From NCBI GenBank assembly GCA_030562195.1, contig JAUJPP010000012.1:9238001-9302000 (forward strand): 64,000 nt of DNA. The letters run 5' to 3'. A program made the translations under genes and the position numbers. Position 1 is the first letter of the stretch. Each line of letters begins with the position of its first letter. Below, in pieces: positions 11,101 through 26,100 of this stretch. This stretch comes from Nipponacmea schrenckii (lineage: Eukaryota > Mollusca > Gastropoda > Lottiidae). The notes below the pieces were generated by a model, which was given only the letters and a program-made list of their open reading frames with translations, searched no databases and was not told the origin of the DNA.

Positions 11101-14100
11101 CAAAATTCTGTTCCCAACATTTTTCAGATAAAGTATCAAGGTTTCGATAGACACCAAAATCATAAAAATCGGTTAATAATTGGCGGCCATTTTTGAAAAC
11201 TGCGCATGCGCAACATTCAATTTAATTTTTCTTCATCTCCGGGGATTAAAATCATTTAGTATAGCTAAAGTATACTGATTTTGTTTAGAATCTTGAATTA
11301 CATCCGAAGCAGGGTCGCCCGACATGAGACGAAAAAACCGGAAGTCCCCACGCCCAAACCGGAAGTGATCAAAAAATTTTGATGATGTAGTTTTAATTGC
11401 GCCGCCTATCTATCTATATCCTGTAAATTTCAGACCGATGCGACTATTAGGGCCCGAGCTAGCTTGAAATCTTATTTGCATATTATGCAATTAGCCACTT
11501 TCGGTTTAGCGAAAATTTCATGTTAGACATTCATTTTTGATTTCAGCCCATATAAAAACCATTGGTGAAAACAGAAATAGTCTATCTTTTTCCGTTTGGG
11601 CTAGCGAGCTTCCCAAAAAAAAAATTTTTTATTTGCCACGCAATAACTCAAAAAACATTCACTGAATTAATATTGAAGTTAAGGGCAAAAACTCAAAAAC
11701 TGTTCATGGAAAATTGTCAATTTAGAACTTGACCACCATCTTATCTATTTCAATACTCATACCTAGTTTCATCAAATCTATTAAAAAATTGTAGCTTATT
11801 TTGCACCCACAAATATTTTTGACGCAATTTTACTAAGTCAAGGGCAATAACCCAAAAACTATTTGTTAAAAAAACTCAGAAATTCAAACTTGACTAATGT
11901 CTTATCAATTCTGATGCTTACACCAAGTTCCATCAAAATCCTTTGAAACTTAAAGCTTCTTATTGCAACCACAATAGAATTTTGACACAATTTTACCAAG
12001 TCAAGGACAATAACTTAAAACAATTCATTGAAAAACTGTCAAATTCAAACTTGACTTAGGCCAAATCAATTCCAATGCTCACACCAAGTTTCATCAACAT
12101 CCTCTGAAAATTGGAGGATTTATTGCATTGAAACTAAAATTTTGACAACATTTTTCTAAGTCAAGGGCAATAACTCAAAAACCGTTCATGCGATAATTTC
12201 CATTTTCGAACTTGACCGAGATATCATCAATATATACATTTATACCAAGTTTCATTAAGATCGAATAAAAACTGTAGCTTCTATTGTGGATACAACCCGA
12301 ATTTGACGCGTTTTTACTAAGTCAAGGGCAATAACTAAAAAACCGTTCATTCGATAATTTCCGTTTTCGAAAACTTGACCGAGATATCCTTAAAATATAC
12401 ATGTATACCAAGTTTCATTAAGATCGGATAAAAACTGTAGCCTCTGTTGTGGATACAACCCAAATTTGACACGTTTTTACTAAGTCAAGGGCAATAACTC
12501 AAAAACCGCTCATGCGATTATTTCTATTTTCGAACTTGACTGAGATATCATCAATATATACATGTATACCAAGTTTCATTGAGATCGGATAAAAACTGTA
12601 GCCTCTATTGTGGATACAACCCAAATTTGACACATTTTTACCCAAGTAGGCAATAACTCAAAAAGTCTAATAATTACATTTTCGAAGCGATATATTTCAA
12701 ACTACCGTATACCAATTTATTAATGGATACAAATTACCTATAGGATAAACCCAAATTACATGTTTTAACTAATAGGAATAACTAAAAACTCATGCGATTA
12801 TTTCTATTATTTAACTTCGAGAATCATCAATACAATACCAAGTTTCATTAAATCAGATTAAAACAAGCCTTATTAAATGAAATCAAATAAGGCTTTTAAC
12901 CAAACAATGGGCAAAAAAAAGATCTACGGAAGTAACAAATTTCCCCTCACACCAATTTCATAAAAAATTGAATGACTAAAACTTACTAAATGGAAATATT
13001 TTAACGTCAAGGGAAAACTCAAAAAGTTCATTGAAAAACTTGCAAATTCAAACTTATGAATTCCTAATCAATCCAATGCTACACCAAGTTTCATAAAATC
13101 ATGGAATTAATCAAAAAAACTTTACAAGATTTTACACATCGCTAATAAGGCAATGTTCATCAAAAAAATTCAAATTCAAACTGACTTTGCTTTCAGTTCA
13201 TGCTCACACCAATTTATAAATACGAAAATTAAGCTTCTATTAACCAAAATAAATTTGACGCAATCTTACTAAGTTTAAGGGCTCAACCAAATACTTTAAA
13301 TCAAATTAAATTTAGCTTGACCGTCGACAAATATTTTCACCAATTTTAGTCAAGGGCAATATCAAATATTATCAAAAAACCTTATCAATTCAGTCTCATC
13401 CAGTTATTTAAACCAATTTAAAATTTCTTATATACAATAAATTAGACGTCAATAATAAGTAACTAAAATTCATCAAAATTCAAATTCGAAGTTACCGTTA
13501 TAATTCAAATCCACAATTTTTAAAATCCATTGAAAATTGTTTCTATAGTGTCAACAAATAAAAGGATACTCAAAACGTTACAACTTCCAATCGATAGTTC
13601 TTAAATACAATTTCAGTTTCATTATATCAAAAAATTTAGCCTAAGTGTAAAAAATGGTGAAACCAAAAACTCGAAAAACGGGGCAAATTCAATTATACGT
13701 CTATCAATTCAATCTCAACAATTTTATTGATAATTTCAACTTGATACAATTCTAAATTGGACAAAAACTTTAGCTACGGGAATAACTCAAAACGTTTATC
13801 AAAAGCCAAATCAAACTACGTTGTCTTATAATTCCAATTCAACTTATTATCTATAAATTTTATACATGTATACCAAGTTTCATTAAGATCGGATAAAAAC
13901 TGTAGCCTCTATCGTGGATACAACCCAAATTCGACGCGTTTTTACTAAGTCAAGGGCAATAACTCAAAATCCGTTCATTCGATAATTTCCATTTTTGAAC
14001 TTGACCGAGATATCATCAATATATACATGTATACCAAGTTTCATTAAGATCGGATAAAAACTGTAGCCTCTATCGTGGATACAACCCAAATTTGAGGCGT

Positions 14101-17100
14101 TTTTACTAAGTCAAGGGCAATAACTCAAAAACCGTTCATTCGATAATTTCCATTTTCGAACTTGACCGAGATATCATCAATATATACATGTATACCAAGT
14201 TTCATTAAGATCGGATAAAAACTGTAGCCTCTATTGTGGATACAACCCAAATTTGACACGTTTTTACTAAGTTAAGGGCAATAACTCAAAAACCGCTCAT
14301 GCGATTATTTCTATTTTCGAACTTGATAGAGATATCATCAATATATACATGTATACCAAGTTTCATTAAGATCAGATTAAAACTGTACCCTCTATTGTGG
14401 ATACAACCCAAATTTGACGCGTTTTTACCAAGTCAAGGGCAATAACTAAAAGATAGCTTGCCAGGCAAGGTAACATACGCCCACTGGCAGCATAGAATTT
14501 GAAAAATAAATTGAGCAATGACTCAAAAACATTCACTAAATGGATATTGAAGTCAAGGGCAAAAACTCAAAACAGTTCATTGAAAAACTGTCAAATTCAA
14601 ACTTGACTGAGATCTAATCAATTCCAATGCTCACACCAAGTTTCATGAAAATTGGAGGATCTATTGCATCGAAACTAAAATTTTGACAAGATTTTACTAC
14701 GTCAAGGGCAATAACTCAAAAACTGTTCATCAAAAAAATTGCCAAATTCAAACTCGACTGTTGTCTTATCAATTCCAATGCTCACACCAAGTTTCATCAA
14801 AATCCATTGAAAATTATAGCTTCTATTGAACCAACAATAAAATTTTGACGCAATCTTACTAAGTCAAGGGCAATAACTAAAAAACTGTTCATCGAAAATC
14901 TTCAAATTTGAACTTGACCGTCGGCTTCTATTTTGTCTACAACAAATATAGAGGCAGGGGCAATAACTCCAAAACTGTTTATCGCAAAATCGTACTTGAC
15001 TGCCGTCTTATCAATTCCAATGCTCACACCAAGTTTCATTAAAATCCATAGATAATTGTAGCTTCTACAGTGTCTACAGAAAATGAATTTTTACGCAATT
15101 TTACTTAGTCAAGGGCAATTACTCATAAACTATTCATCAAAAAACCGCCTTATCAATTCCAATGCTCATACCAAGTTTCATTTAAATGCATTGAAAATTG
15201 TAGCTTCTATTGCATCAACAATAAATTTTGACGTGATGTAAATAAGTCAAGGGCAATAACTCAAAAACAGTTCATCGAAAAATCTTCAAATTCGAAGTTA
15301 ACCACCGTCTTATCAATTCCAATGCTCACACCAAGTTTCATTAAAATCCATTGAAAATTGTAGCTTCTATTGTATCTACAACAAATATAGAGGCAGGGGC
15401 AATAACTCAAACACTGTTTATCGAAAAATCGTCCAAATCGAACTTGACCGCTGTCTTATCAATACCAATGCTCATACCAAGTTTCATTAAAATCCATAGA
15501 AAATTGTAGCTTCTATAGTGTCTACAACAAATGTTGACAGACCGACAGACTGGCAGACCGACGGAAAGGGGCAACCACAATATACGTCCACATATTCATG
15601 TGGGCGTATAAAAATCTGTTTATTCGATAATTTCCATACATGCATACCAAGTTTCATTAAGATTGGATAAAAACTTTAGCCTCTATCGTGGATACAACCC
15701 AAATTTGACGCGTTTTTACTAAGTCTAGGGCAATAACTCAAAAACCGTTCATTCGATAATTTCCATTTTCGAACTTGACCGAGATATCATCAATATATAC
15801 ATGTATACCAAGTTTCATTAAGATCGGATAAAAACTGTAGCTTCTATTGTGGATACAACCCAAATTTGAGGCGTTTTTACTAAGTCAAGGGCAATAACTC
15901 AAAAACCGTTCATTCGATAATTTCCATTTTCTAACTTGACCGAGATATCATCAATATATACATGTATACCAAGTTTCATTAAGATCGGATAAAAACTGTA
16001 GCCTCTATTGTGGATACAACCCAAATTTGACGCGTTTTTACTAAGTCAAGTGCAATAACTCAAAAACCGTTCATGCGATAATTTCCATTTTCGAACTTGA
16101 TCGAGATATCATCAATATATACATGTATATCAAGTTTCATTAAGATCGGATAAAAACTGTAGCCTCTATCGTGGATACAACAAATGTGGACGGACCGACG
16201 GACCGACGGACGGACGGACGGACGGATAGGGGCGACGGCAATATACGTCCACATTTCCATGTGGGCGTATAAAAACCGCTCATGCGATTATTTCTATTTT
16301 CGAACTTGACCGAGATATCATCAATGTATACATTTATACCAAGTTTCATAAATATCGGATAAAAACTGTAGCCTCTATTGTGGATACAAACCAAACCAAG
16401 TCAAGTGCAATAACTCAAAAACCGTTCATGTGATAATTTCCATTTTCGAACTTGACCGAGATATCATCAATATATACATTTATACCAAGTTTCATTAAGA
16501 TCGGATAAAAACTGTAGCCTCTATCGTGGATACAGCAAATGTGGACGGACGGACGGACGGACGGACGGACGGACGGACGGAAAGGGGCGACGGCAATATA
16601 CGTCCACATTTCCATGTGGGCGTATAAAAAGTCTAATAGTCTTGTGAATTTTCAAAAAACTAAAACGGGTACCAAAAAAATTGTTGTCGATCATAATAGG
16701 CATAAAATATGTGTGGATAGCTTAGGTCAAGAACATTCTACTTGAAAAAATTCAGGGTCATTGAAGGTCAAGGTCATTTGATTTGGCCTTTTGAATTTTC
16801 AAAAAGATTCAATCGGGCATTAAAAAAATTTAAATTTGAAAATCAAAATTCTGTTCCCAACAAGTTTTAGAAAAAGTAACAAGGTTTCGAAAAACACCAA
16901 AATCGGACAAATCGGATAAAAATTAGCGGACTTATTAAAATTTTGCTGAATGTTACCGCTCTGTGATGACACATAAAGTATCACTTCCGGTTTGGATTTT
17001 TTATTTTAAAAGGGTTCTAATTATACCTGATAGTATATATGTATAGCTTTTGTACTGATTTCTTACATACACCGGAAGCTGGGTGACCCAACGCGGTTCT

Positions 17101-20100
17101 AAAAAACCAGAAGTTCTCACGCAAGAACCGGAGGTGGTAGAAATTTTTTTATGATGCGGTTTTATTCATATAGGCGACTTCTCTATATTCTGTAATTTTC
17201 AAAGCGATCTGATAATTAGCAACAGAGTTATGCAATTATGCATATTATTATTATGCAATAACTAACTACTGATGCGTAAAAATTTTAGTTTTATATAATC
17301 ATTTTCTATTCCAGTACGTATCATATCGTATTTTTCAAACCAAATTTCTATACCATTTTCGAGTTGGGCTAGGGAGCTTCCCGAAAAAAAAAGTGTAATG
17401 AAAACAAAGAGTGGCAAATTTCTAATTTGCCACTCAATAACTGACACTAATTTTTTGCGTGGCAAATAAAATTTTGTCACGCTTTGTTTTCGTTCGGATT
17501 ATTTTTTTTTTTTGGGAAGCTCGCTAGCCCAAACGGAAAAAGATAGACTATTTCTGTTTTCACCAATGGTTTTTATATGGGCTGGAATCAAAAATGAATA
17601 TCTAACATGAAATTTTCGCTAAACCGAAAGTGGCTAATTGCATAATATGCAAATAAGATTTCAAGCTAGCTCGGGCCCTAATAGTCGCATCGGTCTGAAA
17701 TTTACAGGATATAGATAGATAGGCAGCGCAATTAAAACTACATCATCAAAATTTTTTGATCACTTCCGGTTTGGGCGTGGGGACTTCCGGTTTTTTCGTC
17801 TCATGTCGGGCGACCCTGCTTCCGATGTAATTCAAGATTCTAAACAAAATCAGTATATTTTAGCTATACTAAATGATTTTAATCCCCTGAGATGAAGAAA
17901 AATTAAATTGAATGTTGCGCATGCGCAGTTTTCAAAAATGGCAAATTTTCTTAAAAATTTAATAAGTCCTCCAATTATTGACCGATTTTTATGATTTTGG
18001 TGTCTATCGAAACCTTGATACTTTATCTAAAAAATGTTGGGAACAGAATTTTGATTTTCGAATTTGAATTTTTTTTATGCCCGTTCGAATTTTTCGAAGA
18101 TTTAAAACTCTATATCTCGTGACCTTGACCTTAAATGACCTTGACATTTGAGATGTAGAATGTCATTGACCTCAGCTGTCTATAGATGTGCTGATATTGC
18201 ATGACAAATATTAACTTCCGGTTTTATAGCCCACCGAAATCTGACTATTTTGCAATTTTGGACGGTTATGTTACACTTTCGGGCTCTAATGTTCGGATCG
18301 ATCTGAAATTTACAGGATATAGATAGATACGCAACACAATTAAAAATATATCATCAAAATTTTTTGATCACTTCCGGTTTGGGCGTGGGGACTTCCGTTT
18401 TTTTTTTATCACATTTCAGGCGACCCTACATCCCGTGTAATTCAAGAATGTAAGCAAAAACAGTACATTAGCTATACAAAATAATTTGCATCCCTCGAAA
18501 AGAAAAAATTCCAATTGCTAATAAAATTTATTTATTTTTTTGTAAAATTTTTGCATACAAATTCAAAAAATATCTCTTTATAAAGCTGTGAATTAGCAAA
18601 TTATCACATAGCTTGAATTTTCTCTCTATGTTAATTACAACCAAAGTTACAAAATAATGTTTAAATTTGAATATAGAGAGTTAAAATTTCATGACAAATT
18701 GTCATCTTACTACCTACTTAAATTTTGGTTTGGAATTTATGTAAATATCCTACCGAAATCTTAGACATGTACAAAAATCTACTAAGGAACTGATAGTAGA
18801 AACTTATAGTAGAAAAAATTGCCTATATAGCGGAAAGTTTACGCTTACTTATTGTAGGCTGAAAAGTACCGGAATTGAAAGCTAGCAGGTTAGAAGTTTC
18901 AAAATGTTCGAAATCCATGGGATAACGCATAGTTGCCACGCTCGGAGCTGTTCACAGTTCTAGTTTTTCGATCTAACTGGTTTTCAATAGGCTTCATCCT
19001 TGCGTGATAGCAATTACTCAAGCCAAGTTTCATCGAAATCCATTAAGAATTGTTCTCTTAAGAGTTTTTACAAGCTAAAGTTGAACGCGTTTTCAAGAAC
19101 AAGGGCAATAACTCATACTTAATGTTTTTCGATTTCGCTGATTTTCAAAATGGTTTATCCTTGAGTTATAACATACTCTTACACCAAGTTTCATCAAAAT
19201 CGGTCAATAACTGTTCTTTTTAGAGTGTTTACAAGCCAAAAATTGAACACGTTTTCAAAAACAAGGGCAATAACTGATATTAATTTTTTTTGATTTAACT
19301 GGTTTTCAATAGGCTTCATCCTTCAAATACTCAAGCCAAGTTTCATCAAAATCCATTAAGAATTGTTCTCTCAACAACAGCAAGCTATCTTTAAATATAT
19401 TGAAAACATAATTATTAAAGATGGGTTGCCTTATTTTCATATATATATATATTTAAAGATAGCTTGCCAGGCAAGGTAATGTAGTGCCTACGCCCACTGG
19501 CAGCACTTATTTCGAAAAAAAACTTTTCAGTAAGGTAACAATTAGTGGAATGAAATATTCAACCTTCCAACAAATACTTCTTTTCAAAGGTTCTAGGATA
19601 TTTAGTATCAGTTATTGCCCTTGTGTTTGAAAACGCGTTAAATTTTCGGCTTGTAAACACTGTACAAAAAACAAGTATTGACCAATTTTGACAGAATTTG
19701 CTGAAATTGTTTAATATCATCCAAGGTTGAACCCTTTTGAAATTTCCGACTTTTTTAACGAATAATTGGACCGGTAATACTTATATCAATAGAAAGTAGA
19801 GGTGTTCTAAAGACTGGAAAAAATACCAGATGGTCCCACAGGTCATTAATTAACTCGTAATTAGGCTTATTATGACTGGAATTCCCACGGTAGGGTACTA
19901 ACATAGGTATATACGTCAAGTCTCAAATGTCGTTTGATAATTGGACCGGTAATACTTATATCAATAGAAAGTAGAGGTGTTCTAAAGACTGGAAAAAATA
20001 CCAGATGGTCCCACAGGTCATTAATTAACTCGTAATTAGGCTTATTATGACTGGAATTCCCACGGTAGGGTACTAACATAGGTATATACGTCAAGTCTCA

Positions 20101-23100
20101 AATGTCGTTGATCTTTTTTTTGATCATCCAGTCTGTCAATTCGGAAGATAAATCATGACGTAACCGGACGCTGCTGTTATTGCCCACATTCCTTAATATT
20201 TTCCACAACAACGATGGCATTTTGGTATTCCATTTATTATTTCTAGCAAAAGGCAATAGGTAAAACGTTTAAATATCATTTTGTAAAAACATTATGAATT
20301 AATCTAAATAAGTTTTAACCCACTAATAATAAAATACAAGATAGCCTGCCAGGCAAGGTAACATATACGCCCACTGGCAGCATTGAATTTGAAAAATAAA
20401 TTAAGCAATAACTCAAAAAAACATTCACTGAATGCATATTGAAATCATGGGCAAAAACTCAAAAAAAGGTCATGGAAAATCATTAAATTAAAACTTGACC
20501 ACCATCTAATCTATTTCAATACTCATACCAAGTTTCATCAAATCTATTAAAAAAATATAGTTTATTTGGCACCCACAAATATTTTTGACGCAATTTTACT
20601 AAGTCAAGGGCAATAACTCGAAAACCATTCGTTAAAAAAAGTCGGAAATTCGAACTTGACTATGTCTTATCAATTCTAATGCTTACACCAAGTTCCATCA
20701 AAATCCTTTGAAAATTACAGCTTCTTATTGCAACCACAATAGAATTTTGACGCAATTTCACTAAGTCAAGGGCAATAACTCAAAACAGTTCATTGAAAAA
20801 CTGTCAAATTAAAACTTGACTGAGGTCTAATCAAGTCCAATGCTCACACCAAGTTTCATCAAAATCCTCTGAAAATTGGAGGATTAATTGCATCGAAACT
20901 AAAATTTTGACAAGATTTTACTAAGTCAAGGGCAATAACTCAAAAAGTGTTCATCGAAAAATCTTATATTCAAACTCGACCGTCGTCTTATCAATTCCAA
21001 TGCCCACACCAACTTTCATTTAAATCCATTGAAAATTGTAGCTTCTATTTTGTCTACAACAAATATAAAGGCAGGGGCAATAACTCAAAAAATGTGTATC
21101 GAAAAATCGTCCATATCAAACTTGACCGCCGTCTTATCAATTCCAATGCTCATACCAAGTTTCACTAAAATCCATAGAAAATTGTAGCTTCTATAGTGTC
21201 TACAGAAAATGAATTTACAAAATTTTACTTAGTCAAGGGCAATTACTCATAAACTTTTCATCAAAAAATCATCAAATTCGAACCTGGCCACAGCCTCATC
21301 ATTTCCAATGCTCATATCAAGTTTCATTCACATCCATTGAAAATTGTAGCTTCTATTCCATCAACAATAAATTTTGACGTGATGTTAAAGGGATAATAGG
21401 CGTTAGAATACACTCGTCATACGGCTTATATTTGTGTTTCATTTTGACTATTAGTTAAATAAGTATGCATCCCACACTTCACCAAATTTTAAAAAGCCAC
21501 AATAAAAATATATTCGGAATTTAAAAAAAAAGTGAGCCAGCGACGATTCCATTCAGTTTGAGAATAAAAGCGTCTGGTAAATCAACGCTAAAACATCGTT
21601 GTGGAATTCAACAGTAGGGGTCAAGGACGCGTGAAAACTCACATGTTAGAGTTACTTCCCTTTATATTTATACGATTTGAAACTCGCTTGATGGATGGCT
21701 CAAGCGTTTTATGATTAACTACTTAATTTTGGGGATTTATCGGATTTTAGAGGGATTTTGATGTATAGGTAAGTCCACTGATGGATATATACTGTTATTG
21801 TCCAAATTTGAGTGAACTTAAAATTTTATGTTCGTTCTAACGCCTTTTATCCCTTTAATAAGTCAAGAGCAATAACTCAAAAACCATTTATCGAAAAATC
21901 GTCAAAATCGAACTTGACCGCCGTCATATTCAAGTATGCGTATAAAAATCAATTTTCAGACGCCTTCATTCATATGACGTCATTTGGTCACGTGAACAAA
22001 CATGGAGTCTAAATTAAGCGTTCAGAGTCAAATGGATTCCACAAGCATTTTTACGTCCACATAGGTCTTTTGAACTTGAGAATACATGGATTATTCATTA
22101 GAAACCCCAATTAATCAATTAGTAAGCTTACTTTGGCTCTAATTAATGAGTCAACCCATGACAATATAGGCCTACACAGTCTTGAAGATTTCAAATTGGC
22201 CTCCTAAATGAAAGATTTTCTTGAAATTACAAACCCCTTTCTCAAATGGTAGAGATGCAAAATCGTTGTGAACTAGGCCTATGTTTGTGTGTGTTATTTT
22301 GTGAGCCATGCTTAGGCCTATTGGGGCTAGACTGGAAATGAAACTAAAACATGCAACACTCCTTGTTCTGTTCTTGGCTTGGTCTTTTGAACACATAAAG
22401 TAAATATTTACCCAGCAAAAAAGGTACAATATACTGTCTGTTTCAACAGTTTATGAATCATAAACCATGCCTTGAAATGTAAGGAACATCATGTCTTCTT
22501 CTTTCTTCTAGTCTACTACTATTAGGCCTAGTTCCCCGTGTAGCCTACTAGGCCTAATGACACTGACTGAGTGTTGAGCCTGAGGCCTGAGGCATATTTT
22601 CTTCTAGTCTTGTCTTCACCCAAAATCGCTTCAACAAATTATTTATAGAAGTTGGAACCGCTGGTAGGTGATAGTCTCTGAAAATTTCATCCAAATCCCT
22701 TTTAGTAGCAAAAAGCATTCTAAAATCTTTCACAATTCTTACAACTCACAAAGACGCCATTTTTCATGTCGACGCTTGACTTCAAACAAACGGTTTGTTT
22801 TCTTTTTGTCACATCGGCCGTTAGGCCCTATACGATACCAAATCGGAATCATGACAACTCGGACCAAAGACAACTCGGGGTAGGCCTAGGCGTACTAATT
22901 TGTTTTATGCTTACAGACCTCTCAACCTAGAATGTTCCCAAGGAGTAAGATTTGGTTACGGTTCCAGGGGCCGCCTAGTCTGCAATTGGTGGTACCGGAT
23001 TCCCGGAAGTTGTACAAACGGATCATCGTTTCCTGATTCCTATGCTAACCGATGAGATGTGTCTGTTTGTCTAGCACTTGTTTCAGTAGAGACTCTTTTA

Positions 23101-26100
23101 AGATCTGGTCTGAGCGTTCTTCAGAAACCTTGGATGAACTATATGTTCAACATCCGGGACCTACTTCTACTAGAGAGATTAGTTAGTAAGCATCCGAGAC
23201 CAACTCTGGCCACCATAAATAACATCCCGTTAACGACTTCATTCTGTAAATATCCGGATGTTGTTTATGTGCTAACAGACATTCGTGAATTTAATAAGCT
23301 CTACCACACGTAAACCCCACAGGATACATCCCAGTTCTGCAGAAAGTTCCTTCCTCCTAGGATAAAACGCCTCCATAGTTCGATCTGTATTGTAATTTAA
23401 CCATCCATTCATAACATAAGCTCATGCACGTGACCATAATGGATCTTTACAAGTTGCCTCACTTATATCCTTTGCAATGACAGGAGATTCTTTCAAATAA
23501 GTAAAATGTTCATTTCCCAAGACACAGTCTCAGAATTTAACGGTTACCGTGACATCGCGTGTACATTACAAAATATTCCTCCATCGAGCAAGTGTTCTTG
23601 ATGCAAAAGTTATCGGTTGTTCAGTACCGTCATTACGTGTGAAATAATTTTCAGTTCAACAATACTGTATATGAGGCTACTGTTTCCCTTTCCCTTTGAT
23701 TCATTCAAGGTATCAGCCATTCAAGGTATCAGCATTCTCTACAAAAGTCTTTTGAGTATACTGGAGCGACCAGATTCTTTAACAACCCATAAGTTTTTGG
23801 TCCAACGACTGCATGTAACGCTGAAGATCTTTTACTACCTTCAAATTCGTTCAGCACAAAAAAAAATTACAGAGGTAAAATCTCTGTATAGTTTCCGAAT
23901 GTTTCTTCAGAGTCGTTGAAAGCCTCAATTTTCTCGATATGGGCTGTCGCTATCGTGAGATATTCGACAGAATATGCTTACTTAAGTTGAACTTTAGCGA
24001 ACTAACTTACCGGTACCTTATCTTTATTAAGGCACTAATTATTATGAAACATTAATTTTTGTTTACAACATGAATGTTATTACATATATATAGATATTTT
24101 ATTAAGAATAAATCTTATTAGGTCATTATATATGTATTGGTAATGGTTTTTATGATAAACCTTGGAAAAAAGTTATAGACAGTAAAGAACCTTTCCAAAA
24201 TATCATCCACAAACATGAAAAGGAAAAAGACAAATTGATAGATGAATTACTGACATTTATGTTTGATAAGCAACAGTACGTTCCGTTTTTTTTTAAATTT
24301 CAATCTGAATATTTTAATACGCCCACATGAAATGGGGGGCGTATATTGTTGTCACCCATGTCCGTCCGTCCATCCGTCCGTCCACAATTGCTCATAAACA
24401 TTCTACAAGGTGCAGTTCTTGACTGATTTTGATGAAACTAGTTGTGAGAGTATTTTATAACTCAAGGATAAACCTTATTTAAAATCAGCGAAATCTAAAA
24501 ACATTTAGTATGAGTTATCGCCCTTGTTCTTGAAAACGCGTTCAATTTTGATGAAACTTGGCTTGAGTATTTGTTATCACCCAAGGATGATCCCTATTGA
24601 AAACCAGTTCAATCGAAAAAAAATTTAATATCGGTTATTGCACTTGTTTTTGAAATAGCGTTTAATTTTTGGCTTGTAAACACTCTACAAGACACAATTA
24701 TTGACCGATTTTGACACAACTTGCTGAAATTGTTTAATATCACCCAAGGATGAACCCTTTTGAAAATAAAAAATATCGAAATATATTTAATACGAATGAT
24801 TGCCCTTGTTCTATAAAATGTGTTCGATTTTTGCCTTGTAAACACTCTACAAGTCACAATTCTTGAAGGATTTTGACATAACTTGGCATGCGTATTTGAA
24901 ATCACCTTAGGATGAATCCTATTGAAATTCAGTTAAATCGAAAGATATTTAGTATCAGTTATTGCCCTTGTTTTTGAAAACGAGTTAAATTTTCGGCTTG
25001 TAAACACTGTACAAAAAACAATTATTGACCAATTTTGACAGAATTTGCTGAAATTGTTTAATATCATCCAAGGTTGAACCCTTTTGAAAATAAAAAACAT
25101 CGAAATATATTTAATACGAATTATTGCCCTTGCTCTATAACATGTATTCGATTTTTTCCTTTTAAACACTCTACAAGTCACAATTCTTGACCGATTTTGA
25201 CGTAACTTGACATGGGTATTTGTAATCACCTAATGATGGACCCTATTGAAAATCGATTGCCGTTGTTTTTATACACCCGCATGAAATGGGGGGCGTATAT
25301 TGTCGTTACCAATGTCCGTCCGACTGTCCGTCTGTCTGTCCGTCCGTCCGTCCACAATTGCTCGTAAACACTCTACAAGGCGCAATTCTTGGCGGATTTT
25401 GATGAAAAAACTAGAAATGAGAGTTTATGATCATGCAAGGATGAGGCATATTGTAAATCAGCGAAATCGGGAAAAATTTAGTATTAGTTATTGCCTTTGT
25501 TCTTGAATGGCTCGTAAACACTCTACAATGTGCAATTCTTGACCGATTTTGATGGAACTTGGTGTGAGAGTATGTTATAACTCAAGGATGAACCCTATTG
25601 AAAATCAGCGCAATCGAATAATATTTAGTATGGGTTATTGCCCTAGTTCTAAGAACGCGTTCAATTTTAGCTTGTAAACACTCTAGAAAGAACAATTCTT
25701 AATGGATTTTGATAAAACTTGGCTTGAGTATTTGTTTTTACACACGGATTGAACCCTATTGTAAATCAAATAAATCGAAATATATTTAGCGTCAGTTATT
25801 GCCCTTATTTTTGAAAGGGGTTTCAAATTTTTGGCTAATAAACACTCTGGAAGGCACAATTCATGATCAATGTTGACAAAACTAGCTGAAATTGTTTTAT
25901 ATCATCCAAGGGATGAGTCCTATTGAAAATAAATAATATCAAAATATATCTCATATGAATTATTGCCCTTGTTCTTTAAAACGTGTTTCATTTTTGTCTC
26001 GTAAACACTCTTCATGGCACATATTCTTGACCGATTTTGATGAAACTTGGTTTGAGGATGTTTTATAACTCAAGGATGAACCCTATTGAAAATCAGCGAA

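Larger units (their letters stand above)
19755..22150 (+). repeat. Repeat split by an insertion, with 175-bp tandem duplication
   Basis: Segments 19805-20339 and 21947-22150 are together the inverted partner of 6702-7280. Within it, 19762-19936 is repeated almost perfectly at 19937-20111 (period 175 bp), a recent local duplication. The insertion at 20340-21946 separates the two parts. Confidence 0.82.

Noticed and set aside
16060..16703. Several short frames rich in RPSV/GRTD repeats
   Set aside because: They read through the gacg microsatellite at element heads; both strands are open because the 4-bp repeat has no stop in any frame.
23059..23919. Open frames of 84 and 100 codons in TANGO2 intron 4
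   Set aside because: Composition is ordinary, no conserved motif, and no link to flanking exons.
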